From contig JBCBEX010000007.1 in assembly GCA_038528235.1 (NCBI GenBank), positions 26,047-90,046 on the forward strand: a DNA stretch of 64,000 nt, read 5' to 3'. This DNA is from JBCBEX01 sp038528235 (GTDB lineage Bacteria > Bacteroidota > Rhodothermia > Rhodothermales > Rubricoccaceae). Made by a program: the position numbers and the translations under genes. The stretch's first letter is position 1; the number at the start of each line of letters is the position of its first letter. The notes under the pieces are model-generated. The model saw nothing but the letters and a program-made list of their open reading frames with translations, was not told the DNA's origin and did not search any database. Shown piece after piece: positions 18,801 to 27,464 of this stretch.

Positions 18801-18814
18801 TGAAAGCGCTTTTC
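18801..18814. promoter_or_regulatory. LacI-family-type operator upstream of TonB-receptor operon
   Basis: TGAAAGCGCTTTTC contains the perfect 10-bp palindrome AAAGCGCTTT with a central CG, the usual layout of LacI/GalR-family and cre sites. It lies about 165 bp upstream of the TonB-receptor start codon and 115-150 bp upstream of the divergent lysA start. Only one site is seen, so this is tentative. Confidence 0.35.
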
Positions 18815-18950
18815 CGCGGGTCGTTTTTTTCCGCGACGCCCGGTTTGTCTTTGTTCATCGTCCCGCCTAGTTCGCGCTAAGCCTCGTTCGTGCCCTACGA
18901 CCTACCGTGGCGAACCGAACCCTGGCTCTTTGCCACGCCCCTCGACCGTC

Positions 18951-20156
18951 ATGCACTCACCTACACGCTCTGACGCCGCTCCAGACTCTGGGACTCGTGC
19001 CGTGCGTGATGGCGCGGCTCGCCCAGCAGACTGGTGGAGGTCGCACCTTGCACCCGTGATGTCGTTCGCGGAAGCAGCAACGCCCCACTATGTCTACCAC
19101 CTGCCGACCGCACGCGCTGCCGCCCGACGTCTGCTCGACCTTCCCCCGACCGCGCGCATCTTGTACGCGCTCAAAGCGAACCCCCATCCGGCCCTCCTGC
19201 GCACGCTCTATAGTGAAGGTGCAGGCCTTGAATGCGTATCTCCAGGCGAGGTGCAACACGCGCTTTGCAGCCTCCCACACCTGTCACCTCCCCAGGTCCT
19301 CTTCACGCCCAACTTTGCACCGCGCTCGGACTATGCGTGGGCGTTTGACCAAGGTGTGCGTGTCACTCTCGATAACGCCTATGGGTTGACGCACTGGCCT
19401 GACGTGTTCGCCGGCCGTGACATCTTCTTGCGCATAGATCCTGGTGAAGGTCATGGCCATCACGCCCACGTTCAGACAGCCGGAATCACTTCGAAGTTTG
19501 GCATCGACCTCGACGACCTGCCCGCCGTGGCAGAGCGTGCCAACGAGATTGGCGTACGGGTCACTGGTCTCCACGCCCATGTGGGCAGTGGCGTCACGGA
19601 ACCGACGGCATGGCGGACGATTGCGCAGCGCATGCGTGAAGTCCGCCCACTCTTCCCCGATGTGAAAGTCTTTGACCTGGGCGGCGGCCTCCCGATCCCT
19701 GACACCCCCGAGGCCCTGCCATTCGACGTGCAGCATGCGGCCGCGTTGCTGGGCGACCTCGCGAATGAGCTCCCTGGTATCGAACTGTGGTTGGAACCGG
19801 GGCGCTACCTCGTCGCGGAGGCCGGGGTCTTGCTCACCCGCGTGACGCAGATCAAGCGCAAGCGCACTCGGACCTTTGTGGGCGTGGACGCCGGTATGCA
19901 CACGCTGATCCGGCCCGCGCTGTACGGCGCCTTCCATGCAATCGTCAACCTTACACGGTTGGGAGAACCCGATGCGCTCGTTGCCGACATCGTGGGCCCA
20001 ATCTGCGAGACGGGAGACGTGCTGGGCCACGCTCGTCCGTTGCCAGAGACGCAGGAAGGGGATGTTCTCCTGATCGCCACCGCCGGCGCCTACGGTCAGT
20101 CGATGGCTTCGCGCTACAACCTCCGCGAGATGGCAGCCGAGTCTGTCCTGGAGTAG
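18951..20156 (+). CDS. lysA: Diaminopimelate decarboxylase-family PLP enzyme
   Basis: Fold-type III PLP decarboxylase of the Orn/Lys/DAP/Arg group 2 family, best matching diaminopimelate decarboxylase (last step of lysine synthesis, meso-DAP to lysine). 401 residues from the ATG at 18951; a TTG seven codons upstream is also open. The Schiff-base lysine is in ILYALKANPHP (about K75). HAHVGSG, FDLGGGLPIP, WLEPGRYLVAEAG (PLP phosphate and dimer region), ICETGD and GAYGQSMASRYN supply the rest of the active site. The protein ends soon after SRYN, shorter at the C-terminus than many LysA. It lies just outside the left end of the genomic island, whose left repeat begins 86 bp after its stop. Another amine-forming decarboxylase of the family cannot be fully excluded. 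Confidence 0.8.
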   Translation: MHSPTRSDAAPDSGTRAVRDGAARPADWWRSHLAPVMSFAEAATPHYVYHLPTARAAARRLLDLPPTARILYALKANPHPALLRTLYSEGAGLECVSPGEVQHALCSLPHLSPPQVLFTPNFAPRSDYAWAFDQGVRVTLDNAYGLTHWPDVFAGRDIFLRIDPGEGHGHHAHVQTAGITSKFGIDLDDLPAVAERANEIGVRVTGLHAHVGSGVTEPTAWRTIAQRMREVRPLFPDVKVFDLGGGLPIPDTPEALPFDVQHAAALLGDLANELPGIELWLEPGRYLVAEAGVLLTRVTQIKRKRTRTFVGVDAGMHTLIRPALYGAFHAIVNLTRLGEPDALVADIVGPICETGDVLGHARPLPETQEGDVLLIATAGAYGQSMASRYNLREMAAESVLE

Positions 20157-20242
20157 CACCGTTGTCTGGACCGCTCTGGACCCTGCATCCTCGTGGTCCG
20201 CGTACTGGAGCGGGATTCTCCAAACCCTCGGCAGTGCTCGGG

Positions 20243-20342
20243 AAAAGCAGAAGGCCCAGCGGACGCGGGTGCGTTCCGTCTGGGCCTTCGGGGAGCCAAC
20301 GACCGGACTTGAATCGGTGACCTGCTCATTACGAGTGAGCTG
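20243..20342. repeat. Left attachment repeat (attL): duplicated tRNA-Thr 3' half plus terminator
   Basis: This 100-bp block repeats 42005-42104 with two differences (20268 and 20314). It contains a copy of the tRNA-Thr terminator stem (20251-20288) and the tRNA 3' half from discriminator to anticodon stem (20294-20342). Identity stops abruptly at 20342, where the intact tRNA continues but this copy does not. This is the expected product of tyrosine-recombinase integration into a tRNA 3' end. Confidence 0.85.
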
Positions 20343-20418
20343 TCTATGTTGTATCTCCGAGGCGAAAAGGCTGCAATCCAGTGTGTATGGCTATATATCA
20401 AGGGTTGTGAGGAATGGT

Positions 20419-20438
20419 GTTGCCCGCATGTTGCCCAC
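20419..20438 (+). repeat. Putative integrase arm-type repeats, left end
   Basis: Two GTTGCCC copies start 11 bp apart (20419 and 20430), the second extended to GTTGCCCAC. The same arrangement, 18 of 20 bases identical, occurs at 41948-41967 inside the right end. An inverted GTGGGC follows at about 20452. Sited 77 bp inside the left attachment repeat, they fit integrase or directionality-factor binding sites. Confidence 0.55.
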
Positions 20439-20827
20439 TGACTTTACTAATGTGGGCGGGCATGTAGGCTGAATCAGCAGTCACGGTCACGAATGCCGTC
20501 CTTTTCGCGCCAGTAGCTACTGGCTCCAATGCCGAAGGTCCCTCTGTTCTCGCTGCGTTTACAGGTAGCCAGGGAGGCAGGCCTGATTTAGGGGATAACC
20601 TGCTCCTTCCGCCCCCTTGCGGATGCAGACACCTCCGTTGCCCTACTCATTCCTAACCCTTTGGTCCAATTCACCTGTACGCGGACAGGTGGATGTAAGG
20701 AAATCCCTTGCAGCCTCGACAGTAGTCTCCCCTTAGTGGGCCGACTCCATGTTCAATTAAGCTCGCATTCGTTCGCTTTGGTCACGCTGTCGACGGGCCA
20801 CCGAATTCAGCACCCCTGCCGTCCTGC

Positions 20828-22321
20828 ATGAAGCTCTTCGTCCTTGGCCTCGACTACGAGCGCGCGCCCGTTGCCCACCGTGAAGCGTTCGCGCTGCCGC
20901 CCGCCGCGCTGCATCGCTTCTATGGAGCGTGGACAATGGCGACCGCCGCCGCGTGCGTGGTACTCAGCACTTGCAACCGTACAGAGGTGATCGTCTATGG
21001 GGCGGAGCAGGATGCCGCTCTCGCAGAACACCTACTCACATCGGTATCCGGGGCTGCATGGCCTGCGCATCTAGCTTTCCTACATGACGACGAGGCCGCC
21101 GTTCGTCATGTGCTCAGCGTTGCGTCGGGGCTGCGCTCGCTTGTGCTAGGGGACGCGCAGATCCTGCACCAAGTCAAAGAGGCGTACCGGGTGGCTGTCG
21201 AGCATGACGCCGTAAACGCCGTGCTCCACCGGCTGCTGCACACAGCGTTCCGATCCGCGAAGGAGGTACGCACCGAGACGAGCCTTGCGCACGGGGCCGC
21301 CTCCATATCCAGTCGTGCGGTGATGGTGGCACGAGACCACGCCCCTGATCAGCAGCTGGATGGACAGCATGTCGTGCTCGTGGGGGCTGGCCAGATGGCG
21401 CTGGCCGCCCTCAATGCCTTGACCTCACACCGCCTTGCCAGCCTCACGATCACCAACCGGTCCCGCGAACGCGCAGAGGCGCTTGCACGCCAGCATAGAG
21501 GCCAGGTGTGCGCCTGGCACGACCGGCACACAGCCATCGCGCGCGCTGATGTCGTCCTCGTCGCCAGCGGAGCGCGCGAGCCGGTGGTGGGTGCTGAGGC
21601 ACTCCCTCCGCGCTGCCGCACACGCTCGGCACTCGTGATTGACATCGCGGTGCCGCGCAACGTGGAGGCCGCGGTGCGAGATCTGCCGGGCTATACCGTC
21701 CTCGACCTCGACGAGTTGAACGCGGATGTGGCGGCGGCTTCGGCGGCTCGGCGGTCTGCACTCCCAGAAGCGCAGACCATCGTGGAAACGCACCTGGCTG
21801 AGTTCGTGATCTGGTTCTTCCACCAGCAAGCACTCCAGCCAACGATCCAGGCGATCCGTACCACGTTCGACACCATCCGGCGGCAGGAACTCGACCGCTA
21901 CGCTGACCAGATCCCTGCTATGGCCCGGGCCGACGTGGAGCGCCTGACCGAATCCATCATGCAGAAACTCCTCGCGGTGCCTATCGTGCGACTCAAAACG
22001 ACCGACCCGAATTCGCTCGACTTCGAACAGGGCATTAAGGCCCTCTCGGCGATCTTCGCTCCTACTGATGAGCCTTCGGCACGTCCAGAGGCGCCTCGTG
22101 AGGCTGCAGGGTGCCCGTTCGGCGCTGGTCTCGAAGTAGAATCCGAAACCGCGCATGTTCACGCTGGGGCCGTGACCCCAGACGTGATGCCATCAACGAG
22201 CGAGCGCATGCCAGTTGATCCAGATCAGCCATGCATGCCAGCGCGGTGTGCTGCGTGTCGGGCATGCTTCGACATCGCAGCCTTGGGCATTGGGCAGACC
22301 CCAACGGGCAACCACGCCTAG
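20828..22321 (+). CDS. hemA: Glutamyl-tRNA reductase with Cys-rich C-terminal tail
   Basis: NADPH-dependent reduction of Glu-tRNA(Glu) to glutamate-1-semialdehyde, the committed step of C5 tetrapyrrole synthesis. 497 residues. The catalytic domain has STCNRTEV with the nucleophile at Cys49 and LVLGDAQILHQVKEAY around residue 105. The NADP domain has VLVGAGQMA near 184 and TITNRS, followed by the helical dimerisation domain (about 310-410). Usual length is about 415-430; here an extra tail of about 80 residues follows, with a Cys-Pro at 429-430 and a Cys cluster (C469, C474, C477, C480). It is the only cargo gene on the plus strand of the tRNA-Thr island, and no other hem gene is nearby. It may be a second, iron- or heme-responsive copy, which is inference. 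Confidence 0.87.
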   Translation: MKLFVLGLDYERAPVAHREAFALPPAALHRFYGAWTMATAAACVVLSTCNRTEVIVYGAEQDAALAEHLLTSVSGAAWPAHLAFLHDDEAAVRHVLSVASGLRSLVLGDAQILHQVKEAYRVAVEHDAVNAVLHRLLHTAFRSAKEVRTETSLAHGAASISSRAVMVARDHAPDQQLDGQHVVLVGAGQMALAALNALTSHRLASLTITNRSRERAEALARQHRGQVCAWHDRHTAIARADVVLVASGAREPVVGAEALPPRCRTRSALVIDIAVPRNVEAAVRDLPGYTVLDLDELNADVAAASAARRSALPEAQTIVETHLAEFVIWFFHQQALQPTIQAIRTTFDTIRRQELDRYADQIPAMARADVERLTESIMQKLLAVPIVRLKTTDPNSLDFEQGIKALSAIFAPTDEPSARPEAPREAAGCPFGAGLEVESETAHVHAGAVTPDVMPSTSERMPVDPDQPCMPARCAACRACFDIAALGIGQTPTGNHA

Positions 22322-22357
22322 AGGCGCTAACTCCGCTCAACCAGGGGGCGACCTCGG

Positions 22358-22735
22358 CTAGGAGGTCGAGGCACGGCTACGCCGATTGGCGCGGAAGTGG
22401 CGCACCGCAGCGACGATGAGCGCAACACAAATAACTGCGGTGATCGACTGGGCAGCGAAAGCAATAGGCAGCCCGATTTCGCCGCCTGTGAGCGCAGGGA
22501 CTACGCGCCCTAGACTGCCGAGCGCACCCAGAAGCGCGACCACCGCGACGCCGTGCATGGCATGCTTGGCTGCGCCTGGACGTGCTTGAGCCAGGGCTGC
22601 GAGGCCCCCGATGATGAGCCCGAGGAACGTGGGGATGAGCGCCGTCACGCTGCCAGTCCCGGAAGCGACATAGGCGACGAGGCCCGTTGCGACGAGCAGG
22701 CCAGCGACGAGAAACGTAGTACGATAGATGGACAT
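22358..22735 (-). CDS. Small four-helix membrane protein
   Basis: 125-residue protein with about four membrane helices (residues 7-27, 32-50, 62-82 and 92-113) and a basic C-terminus (HFRANRRSR). The ATG at 22735 puts the first helix at the N-terminus; an open frame to 22804 is less likely. A KHAMHGVAVVALLGALGSL stretch marks a small conserved-looking membrane family that I cannot name. It is the last gene of the leftward island gene row, convergent with hemA, 152 bp after the MFS gene. Role unknown; context suggests the metal-uptake row. Confidence 0.6.
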   Translation of the reverse strand: MSIYRTTFLVAGLLVATGLVAYVASGTGSVTALIPTFLGLIIGGLAALAQARPGAAKHAMHGVAVVALLGALGSLGRVVPALTGGEIGLPIAFAAQSITAVICVALIVAAVRHFRANRRSRASTS

Positions 22736-22887
22736 GCTGAGTCTGACAAAAGAGACGTTGGATGCTGTTCGGGTGCGGAGATCATCCGCGAGGCGGTGGT
22801 ACACAGCACCGGCTCTCGACGACGCAGCCAGAGGGGATGTTGTTGAGTTCTTCGTCGCACGTCGCCGCGCTGTATGGGGACAGCGGA

Positions 22888-24249
22888 CTACGACGACTTA
22901 CGACGGAGCAGGAAACCGAGCATCGCTAGCAGGAGGCCGATGCCAGCGACTACGCCGAAGCCCGAACGGTACCCCGCGCTCGCAGTAGTTGCGGATGCCG
23001 CAAGGGCTGCGAGCAGGGCCGCCCCAGCAAGCTGCCCCACGCTGATGAAGATGGTCGAGAGTCCCTGCGCGACGGCGCGCTCGTCCGCGCTTGACTCCGA
23101 GAGGAGGATGTAGCTGAGCGAGGACCCGAGAATGCCAGAAAGCCCGAGCCCGAGCACCACCGTACCCGCGATATGAATCCCGAGGCTCGGCGCGATGGTG
23201 ACGACGCCCATGCCCACCGCGATGAGTAGCGCCGCTACGGTCACCACAGGCCGAGCACCAACGTGGTCCAGAAGACGCCCCGCCACGGGAGCGCCAACGG
23301 TCACGCCCGCGACGAGCGGGAGCAGCAGGTACGATCCCCGCGAGGGCGCTACGCCGAACATGGTCACGGTGTAGTCCGAGAGCAGCACGAACGTCGCCTC
23401 GACGAGCCCGGCACCGACCGCGAGCGCGCAGGCGATCTGCACCGGCCGTCGTGCGATCAGCCCTGGCCGGATCAGCGGAGCTGGTGCGCGGCGTTCCGCC
23501 CAGACAAACACCCCCAGCAGGACGGCAGCGACGGCAAACGCTCCTCCGACCTGGCCGCTTTGCACGCCGAGCCACGGCTCCGAGGCGTCGAGCCCGGAGA
23601 GCCCTACGACGAGGACGGCCAGAAAGCTGGTCAGCGTGACCGTGCCGAGCGCGTCGAACGGGCGCGGCGTGACGGATTCGCCACGGGGCAAGGCACGCGC
23701 GCTGAGCACGAACACGAGCGCAGCCAGCGGCAAACTGATCGCGAAGAGCCACCGCCAACTCGCGAAGGCCAGCACGATGCCGCCCATCGCCGGGCCGACG
23801 AGGAACGCCGCACCGAACACGGACCCCAGGAGCCCCACCGCCCGCCCGCGCGACTCCGGCGGGTACACGTCGCCGATGACGGCGCTCGCGACGGGAAAGA
23901 TGCCGCTCGTGCCTAGCCCCTGAATCACGCGACCGGCGAGCAGGACTTCGAACGAGGGCGCAAATACCACCACAATAGTCCCCGCCGCAAAGATGGCAAT
24001 GTCCGTGAGGTAGACCGTCCTGCGCCCGATGCGGTCCGCGAGCGCCGCCATGATCGGCAGCCCAGCGAGGTTGGCGAGCACGAACGCAGTGAACGTCCAT
24101 GCGACCGCCCGCGCGTCCAGACTGAACGCCTCTGCGAGCGCAGGCAGCGCTGGACCGACGACCGCGATGTCCAACGCGCCGAGAAAGGTGCCCAGGAACA
24201 AGACGCCCAGCAAGCGCTTCGGCGGTACCTCAAGGGAAACAGTCTGCAT
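22888..24249 (-). CDS. MFS transporter (drug/siderophore efflux type)
   Basis: 453-residue major facilitator with 12-14 predicted helices. The N-terminal half has the DHA2/EmrB-type signature (GALDIAVVGPALPALAEAF, LADRIGRRTVYL loop A motif, GRVIQGLGTSGIFPVASAVIGDV, then GRAVGLLGSVFGAAFLVGPAMGGIV motif C). Such proteins export drugs or small metabolites by proton antiport, and some export siderophores. Encoded 33 bp after the M28 peptidase gene in the island row. No siderophore synthesis gene is present, so export of a xenosiderophore, citrate or drug is equally open. Confidence 0.8.
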   Translation of the reverse strand: MQTVSLEVPPKRLLGVLFLGTFLGALDIAVVGPALPALAEAFSLDARAVAWTFTAFVLANLAGLPIMAALADRIGRRTVYLTDIAIFAAGTIVVVFAPSFEVLLAGRVIQGLGTSGIFPVASAVIGDVYPPESRGRAVGLLGSVFGAAFLVGPAMGGIVLAFASWRWLFAISLPLAALVFVLSARALPRGESVTPRPFDALGTVTLTSFLAVLVVGLSGLDASEPWLGVQSGQVGGAFAVAAVLLGVFVWAERRAPAPLIRPGLIARRPVQIACALAVGAGLVEATFVLLSDYTVTMFGVAPSRGSYLLLPLVAGVTVGAPVAGRLLDHVGARPVVTVAALLIAVGMGVVTIAPSLGIHIAGTVVLGLGLSGILGSSLSYILLSESSADERAVAQGLSTIFISVGQLAGAALLAALAASATTASAGYRSGFGVVAGIGLLLAMLGFLLRRKSS

Positions 24250-24282
24250 AGACGGACGACGGGCCTGGGCTAAGCTGCTGGT

Positions 24283-25566
24283 TTAGAACTGCACGGTCGC
24301 TTCGACACGCTCGCCGTCGCGCTCCACGACGATGGGGGCCGCATCGCCGACATCGAAGCTGGAGAGGGCTTGCATGTAGGTCTGGATGTCCGTGATGTCC
24401 GTGTCACCGAGACGCACCACTACATCGCCATCCTGCAGCCCGGCGCGCTCGGCGGCCCGGTCGCTGAGCACCGCGTCGATACGCATGCCCTCACCTGTGA
24501 AGACATAGTCCGGCATCACGCCCAGCCCAACGCGGAACGACATCGAGCGCTGCGACTGGTCCTGGGTCTTAGTGAACGCAATCGCCATGTCGTCATCGAG
24601 GTCTTCGATCACGCGCACGGCAAAGTCTGCGACGGTAGCGAGGCCCTCGTAGTCGATGAGGTGGCTGTCGTCGACGGGCGTGTGGTAGTCGGTGTGCTGG
24701 CCCGTGAAGAAGTGCAGCACGGGGATGTCTGCGAGGTAGAACGAGGCATGGTCGGACGGTCCCAGCCCGGACTCGGTACGGGCGAGCGTGAGGCCCGTCG
24801 CCTCGGCCACCGCGTCGAGCGCAGCGCCCCACGCAGGCGAAGTGCCAACGCCGTTGACAGCGAGCACGCCGTTCTCCGCCTCGCTGTCCTTCGTGTCGGC
24901 AAGCCGCCCCACCATGTCGAGGTTGAGCATGTAGGCGACGGTCATACCCTCCATGTCCCCGAGCGTGCTAACGAAGTGCTTCGAGCCGTGAAGGCCCATC
25001 TCCTCGCCGGAGAACGCTACGAAGACGACGTTGCGCGCCTGGGCGTCCGAGGCAACGAGCCGCTCGGCGATGGCGAAGAGCGCCGCCGTGCCCGAGGCGT
25101 TGTCGTCCGCCCCGTTGTGGATCGCCTCCTCGCCCGGCGCGCGTGACCCCATGCCGCCGTAGCCAAGCGCATCGTAGTGCGCCCCCACCACAATCGTCTC
25201 GGCGGCCCCGCGGTCCAGCACGCCGATCACGTTGCGTGCGTTCATGGAGACGGTTTCGCCTCCGCCGTGCGGGTTGGTGCTCACCTGGAACGTGAAAGGC
25301 TGCGTCCAGCCGCCGTCGTCGCCTCCAGGTGTGAGCCCGACTTCGGCGAAGCGGCGGGCGATGTAGTCGGCCGCGAGCGCCTCGCCCGGCGTGCCCGGCT
25401 GCCGCCCTTCAAGCAGGTCCGAAGCGAGGTAGGCCACGTCGAAGCGGAGCGCCTCGACGGGATCGGACGGGGCAATTTGCGGCGAGGTGGTTGTCGCGCA
25501 ACCGCTGGCGAACAGCAACGCAACGCACGCGCTCAGGAACAGGGACGAACGTGGTGTAGAGATCAT
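24283..25566 (-). CDS. M28 aminopeptidase with C-terminal PDZ domain, lipoprotein
   Basis: Exported Zn-dependent M28 peptidase, about 427 residues from ATG 25566 (ATG 25578 also possible). A lipoprotein signal ends at FASGC. The metallopeptidase domain (about 30-300) keeps the metal ligands in order: VGAHYDALGYGG, GADDNASGTAAL, FSGEEMGLHGS, NLDMVGRL and TDYHTPVDD. A PDZ domain follows (about 340-425: MRIDAVLSDRAAERAGLQDGDVVVRLGD). M28-PDZ proteins of this type are common envelope aminopeptidases in Bacteroidota. It lies 17 bp after the PepSY gene in the island's iron-type row, which could mean processing of a peptide chelator, but that is conjecture. Confidence 0.85.
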   Translation of the reverse strand: MISTPRSSLFLSACVALLFASGCATTTSPQIAPSDPVEALRFDVAYLASDLLEGRQPGTPGEALAADYIARRFAEVGLTPGGDDGGWTQPFTFQVSTNPHGGGETVSMNARNVIGVLDRGAAETIVVGAHYDALGYGGMGSRAPGEEAIHNGADDNASGTAALFAIAERLVASDAQARNVVFVAFSGEEMGLHGSKHFVSTLGDMEGMTVAYMLNLDMVGRLADTKDSEAENGVLAVNGVGTSPAWGAALDAVAEATGLTLARTESGLGPSDHASFYLADIPVLHFFTGQHTDYHTPVDDSHLIDYEGLATVADFAVRVIEDLDDDMAIAFTKTQDQSQRSMSFRVGLGVMPDYVFTGEGMRIDAVLSDRAAERAGLQDGDVVVRLGDTDITDIQTYMQALSSFDVGDAAPIVVERDGERVEATVQF

Positions 25567-25583
25567 GGCGGGTACCATCGAGG

Positions 25584-27251
25584 TTAGAGCGAGAGAGCAG
25601 GTTCAGCGGTCGGCTCAGGATCCAACGCGACCTGTGTGGGCTCAGGCGTGGTGGGCAGACGAGCCGCAATGGCGAAGAGAAGCAGCGCTCCGAGCACGAA
25701 GCCGACATCAATCCACAGCGTGCTCCACCACCCCATCGCGACGCTCACCCACGGCCAGGCCCCCGTGGCGAATCCGTTGGCGACCGGTACAGCGAGGCAC
25801 AGCACGCCTGCGAGCGCGAGTTGCCACCGGGCCGCCCATGCGGCCGAGCGCCCGAAGAGCGCGGCCCCGATGAGCAGCCCCCACGCGGCGAAAAAGAGCG
25901 ACTCCTCCCAGACGTGGAGGTTGTCGACGCCGTCGGGCATCAGCAGCGCGACGATGAACAGCACGGGCACCGCCGCTACGAGTCCGCATCCGAATCCCAC
26001 CGTCAGTCTGGCCAGAAGCCGATGCAGACGCGGCGTCGCATTCGGGTTCTTGGGACGCCGTACGACGATCCACAGCACGTTGCCCGTCAGGATCACGGCG
26101 CTGGTAGCGAGTGCGAGAACGAAGAAGAGTGCGTCGAGCACCGAGCCGCCCACGTCGCCGTAGTGGAGTTGCTCCGTGACGGCATACGTCGCCCCGAGGG
26201 CCGTCGGCGAGGTCGGCGGATTGTGGGCGATCAGGTCCCCCGTCGCAGCACTCAGCGTGGCGCGCCCCGAGGTGGTGAGCGTTTCCTCGATGTGCCCGCG
26301 AATCGTTGCTGTGGCTCCGGCATCGCCCCACTGTCGGTAGACGACACGGATCGGATCGACGCCTCTCCACCCTTCCGGAAGAGCCGCTGTGAGTGCGTCC
26401 GGGAGCAGCATCGCAGCTGTCTGGCCGGTCGAGTCGGCTTCGGGAACGCCCACGCCATAGGTCGCGGTGTCGTAGGCATCGCGGTCGCCGTCGAAGAAAT
26501 GGTCGGTGATCGGCGCGTTGAAGATGATCATGATGGCGATGATGCCGCCCGTGACGGAGTACATCACCGCAAACGGCAGCCCGACCAGCCCGAGAACCGT
26601 GTGCGCGTCCGAGAGGGCCGTTCGTAGCCCTCCACGCGCGCGGAAGGTGTGCCACTCCCTCGGGAGCTTCTTGAGGTGGATCAGCAAGCCGCTCACCGTC
26701 CCGAAGAGCATGAACACCGCGAAGAGGCCCGCGATGGCGATGCCGATCAGCGAGTGCCCGGGAAGCACGTAGCGGAGTTGGAGGAGGAAGTGCAGCTGGT
26801 AGAGGATGAGGCTCAGACGGCTCTCCTCGGCGAACGCAAACGCCTCGCCCGTCGTGACGCTCACCTGCTGGACGACAGCTACGTCCTCGCCCTCGGGGGT
26901 GTAGCGCACGAACACGGACCGGCGCTCTCCAAAGGGATAGAACACCGTCACCTGGGAGCCCAGCGCTGGCGGAGTCTCGTCGAACAGCGGGCCAACGACC
27001 TCGTCGGTCGTAAGCGCGACAGGGCCACGCAGGGCCACGTTGGCATAGGCGTCGAGTTGGGTGCGGTAGAGCGCGAACGCCCCGCTGAAGAAGATGACGA
27101 AGAGCACGAGGCCTAGCGTCACGCCCGTCGCCGAGTGGGCGTCCCACATGAGCCGCTGGGCACGCGTGCTGAGGCCACGCCGCCGTATCGGCGAGACGGG
27201 CACGGCGCGATGCTGTGGGCGTGGTGGAGGTTGTGGAGCAGGTGTTGCCAT
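25584..27251 (-). CDS. PepSY-associated TM protein (siderophore iron reductase type)
   Basis: Inner-membrane PepSY_TM protein, 555 residues from the ATG at 27251 (a GTG at 27284 is also in frame). The layout is a first helix after RLMWDAHSATGVTLGLV, a periplasmic PepSY region, a helix pair bearing ELHFLLQ/PGHSLIG, SGLLIHLKKLPREWHTFR, DAHTVLGLVGLPFAVMYS, a second PepSY, then several helices at the C-terminus. The conserved histidines suit heme-mediated electron transfer. Known relatives (FpvG, FoxB) reduce siderophore-bound ferric iron in the periplasm. It follows the TonB receptor at 27465-30041 and is paralogous to 38325-39974. Confidence 0.85.
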   Translation of the reverse strand: MATPAPQPPPRPQHRAVPVSPIRRRGLSTRAQRLMWDAHSATGVTLGLVLFVIFFSGAFALYRTQLDAYANVALRGPVALTTDEVVGPLFDETPPALGSQVTVFYPFGERRSVFVRYTPEGEDVAVVQQVSVTTGEAFAFAEESRLSLILYQLHFLLQLRYVLPGHSLIGIAIAGLFAVFMLFGTVSGLLIHLKKLPREWHTFRARGGLRTALSDAHTVLGLVGLPFAVMYSVTGGIIAIMIIFNAPITDHFFDGDRDAYDTATYGVGVPEADSTGQTAAMLLPDALTAALPEGWRGVDPIRVVYRQWGDAGATATIRGHIEETLTTSGRATLSAATGDLIAHNPPTSPTALGATYAVTEQLHYGDVGGSVLDALFFVLALATSAVILTGNVLWIVVRRPKNPNATPRLHRLLARLTVGFGCGLVAAVPVLFIVALLMPDGVDNLHVWEESLFFAAWGLLIGAALFGRSAAWAARWQLALAGVLCLAVPVANGFATGAWPWVSVAMGWWSTLWIDVGFVLGALLLFAIAARLPTTPEPTQVALDPEPTAEPALSL

Positions 27252-27366
27252 CGGGACGAGGTGGAGCGAGGCGAGTGTATCCACACGCTCACGAGTCGTT
27301 TCAGTCGAAACGGGATTGTGGACGAATTGACTGTTTTGTTGGTAGGATACTGAGGCGTTTAACGCC

Positions 27367-27404
27367 GCCGCCCTACAAACCCACTAGGTGGGTTGCAGGG
27401 CGGT
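27367..27404 (-). terminator. Imperfect GC-rich hairpin after TonB receptor 1
   Basis: GCCGCCCTACAAACCCACT and its near complement (AGGTGGGTTGCAGGGCGG) form a long imperfect stem in the 213-bp gap after the TonB-receptor stop. It has no clear T run. It may be a partial terminator separating the receptor from the PepSY gene. Confidence 0.4.
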
Positions 27405-27464
27405 AGGGCTTGCGGACCCCAGAATGCAAGCCTTATCGGCGCTGCGCAGCGCGCAGAGCGGGAG

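Larger units (their letters stand above)
20157..20827. other. Gene-free island left end
   Basis: This 671-bp stretch between lysA and hemA holds the left attachment repeat (20243-20342), the GTTGCCC pair (20419-20436), a 14-bp perfect palindrome CCAGTAGCTACTGG (20510-20523) and a small inverted repeat CACCTGT/ACAGGTG (20672-20678 and 20685-20691) upstream of hemA. I see no convincing coding region or RNA gene in the rest. Confidence 0.6.

Noticed and set aside
20294..20342. A second tRNA-Thr gene
   Set aside because: Only the 3' half is present; the 5' half needed for the acceptor and D arm is replaced by unrelated sequence, and the T arm has one change. It is the left attachment duplicate.
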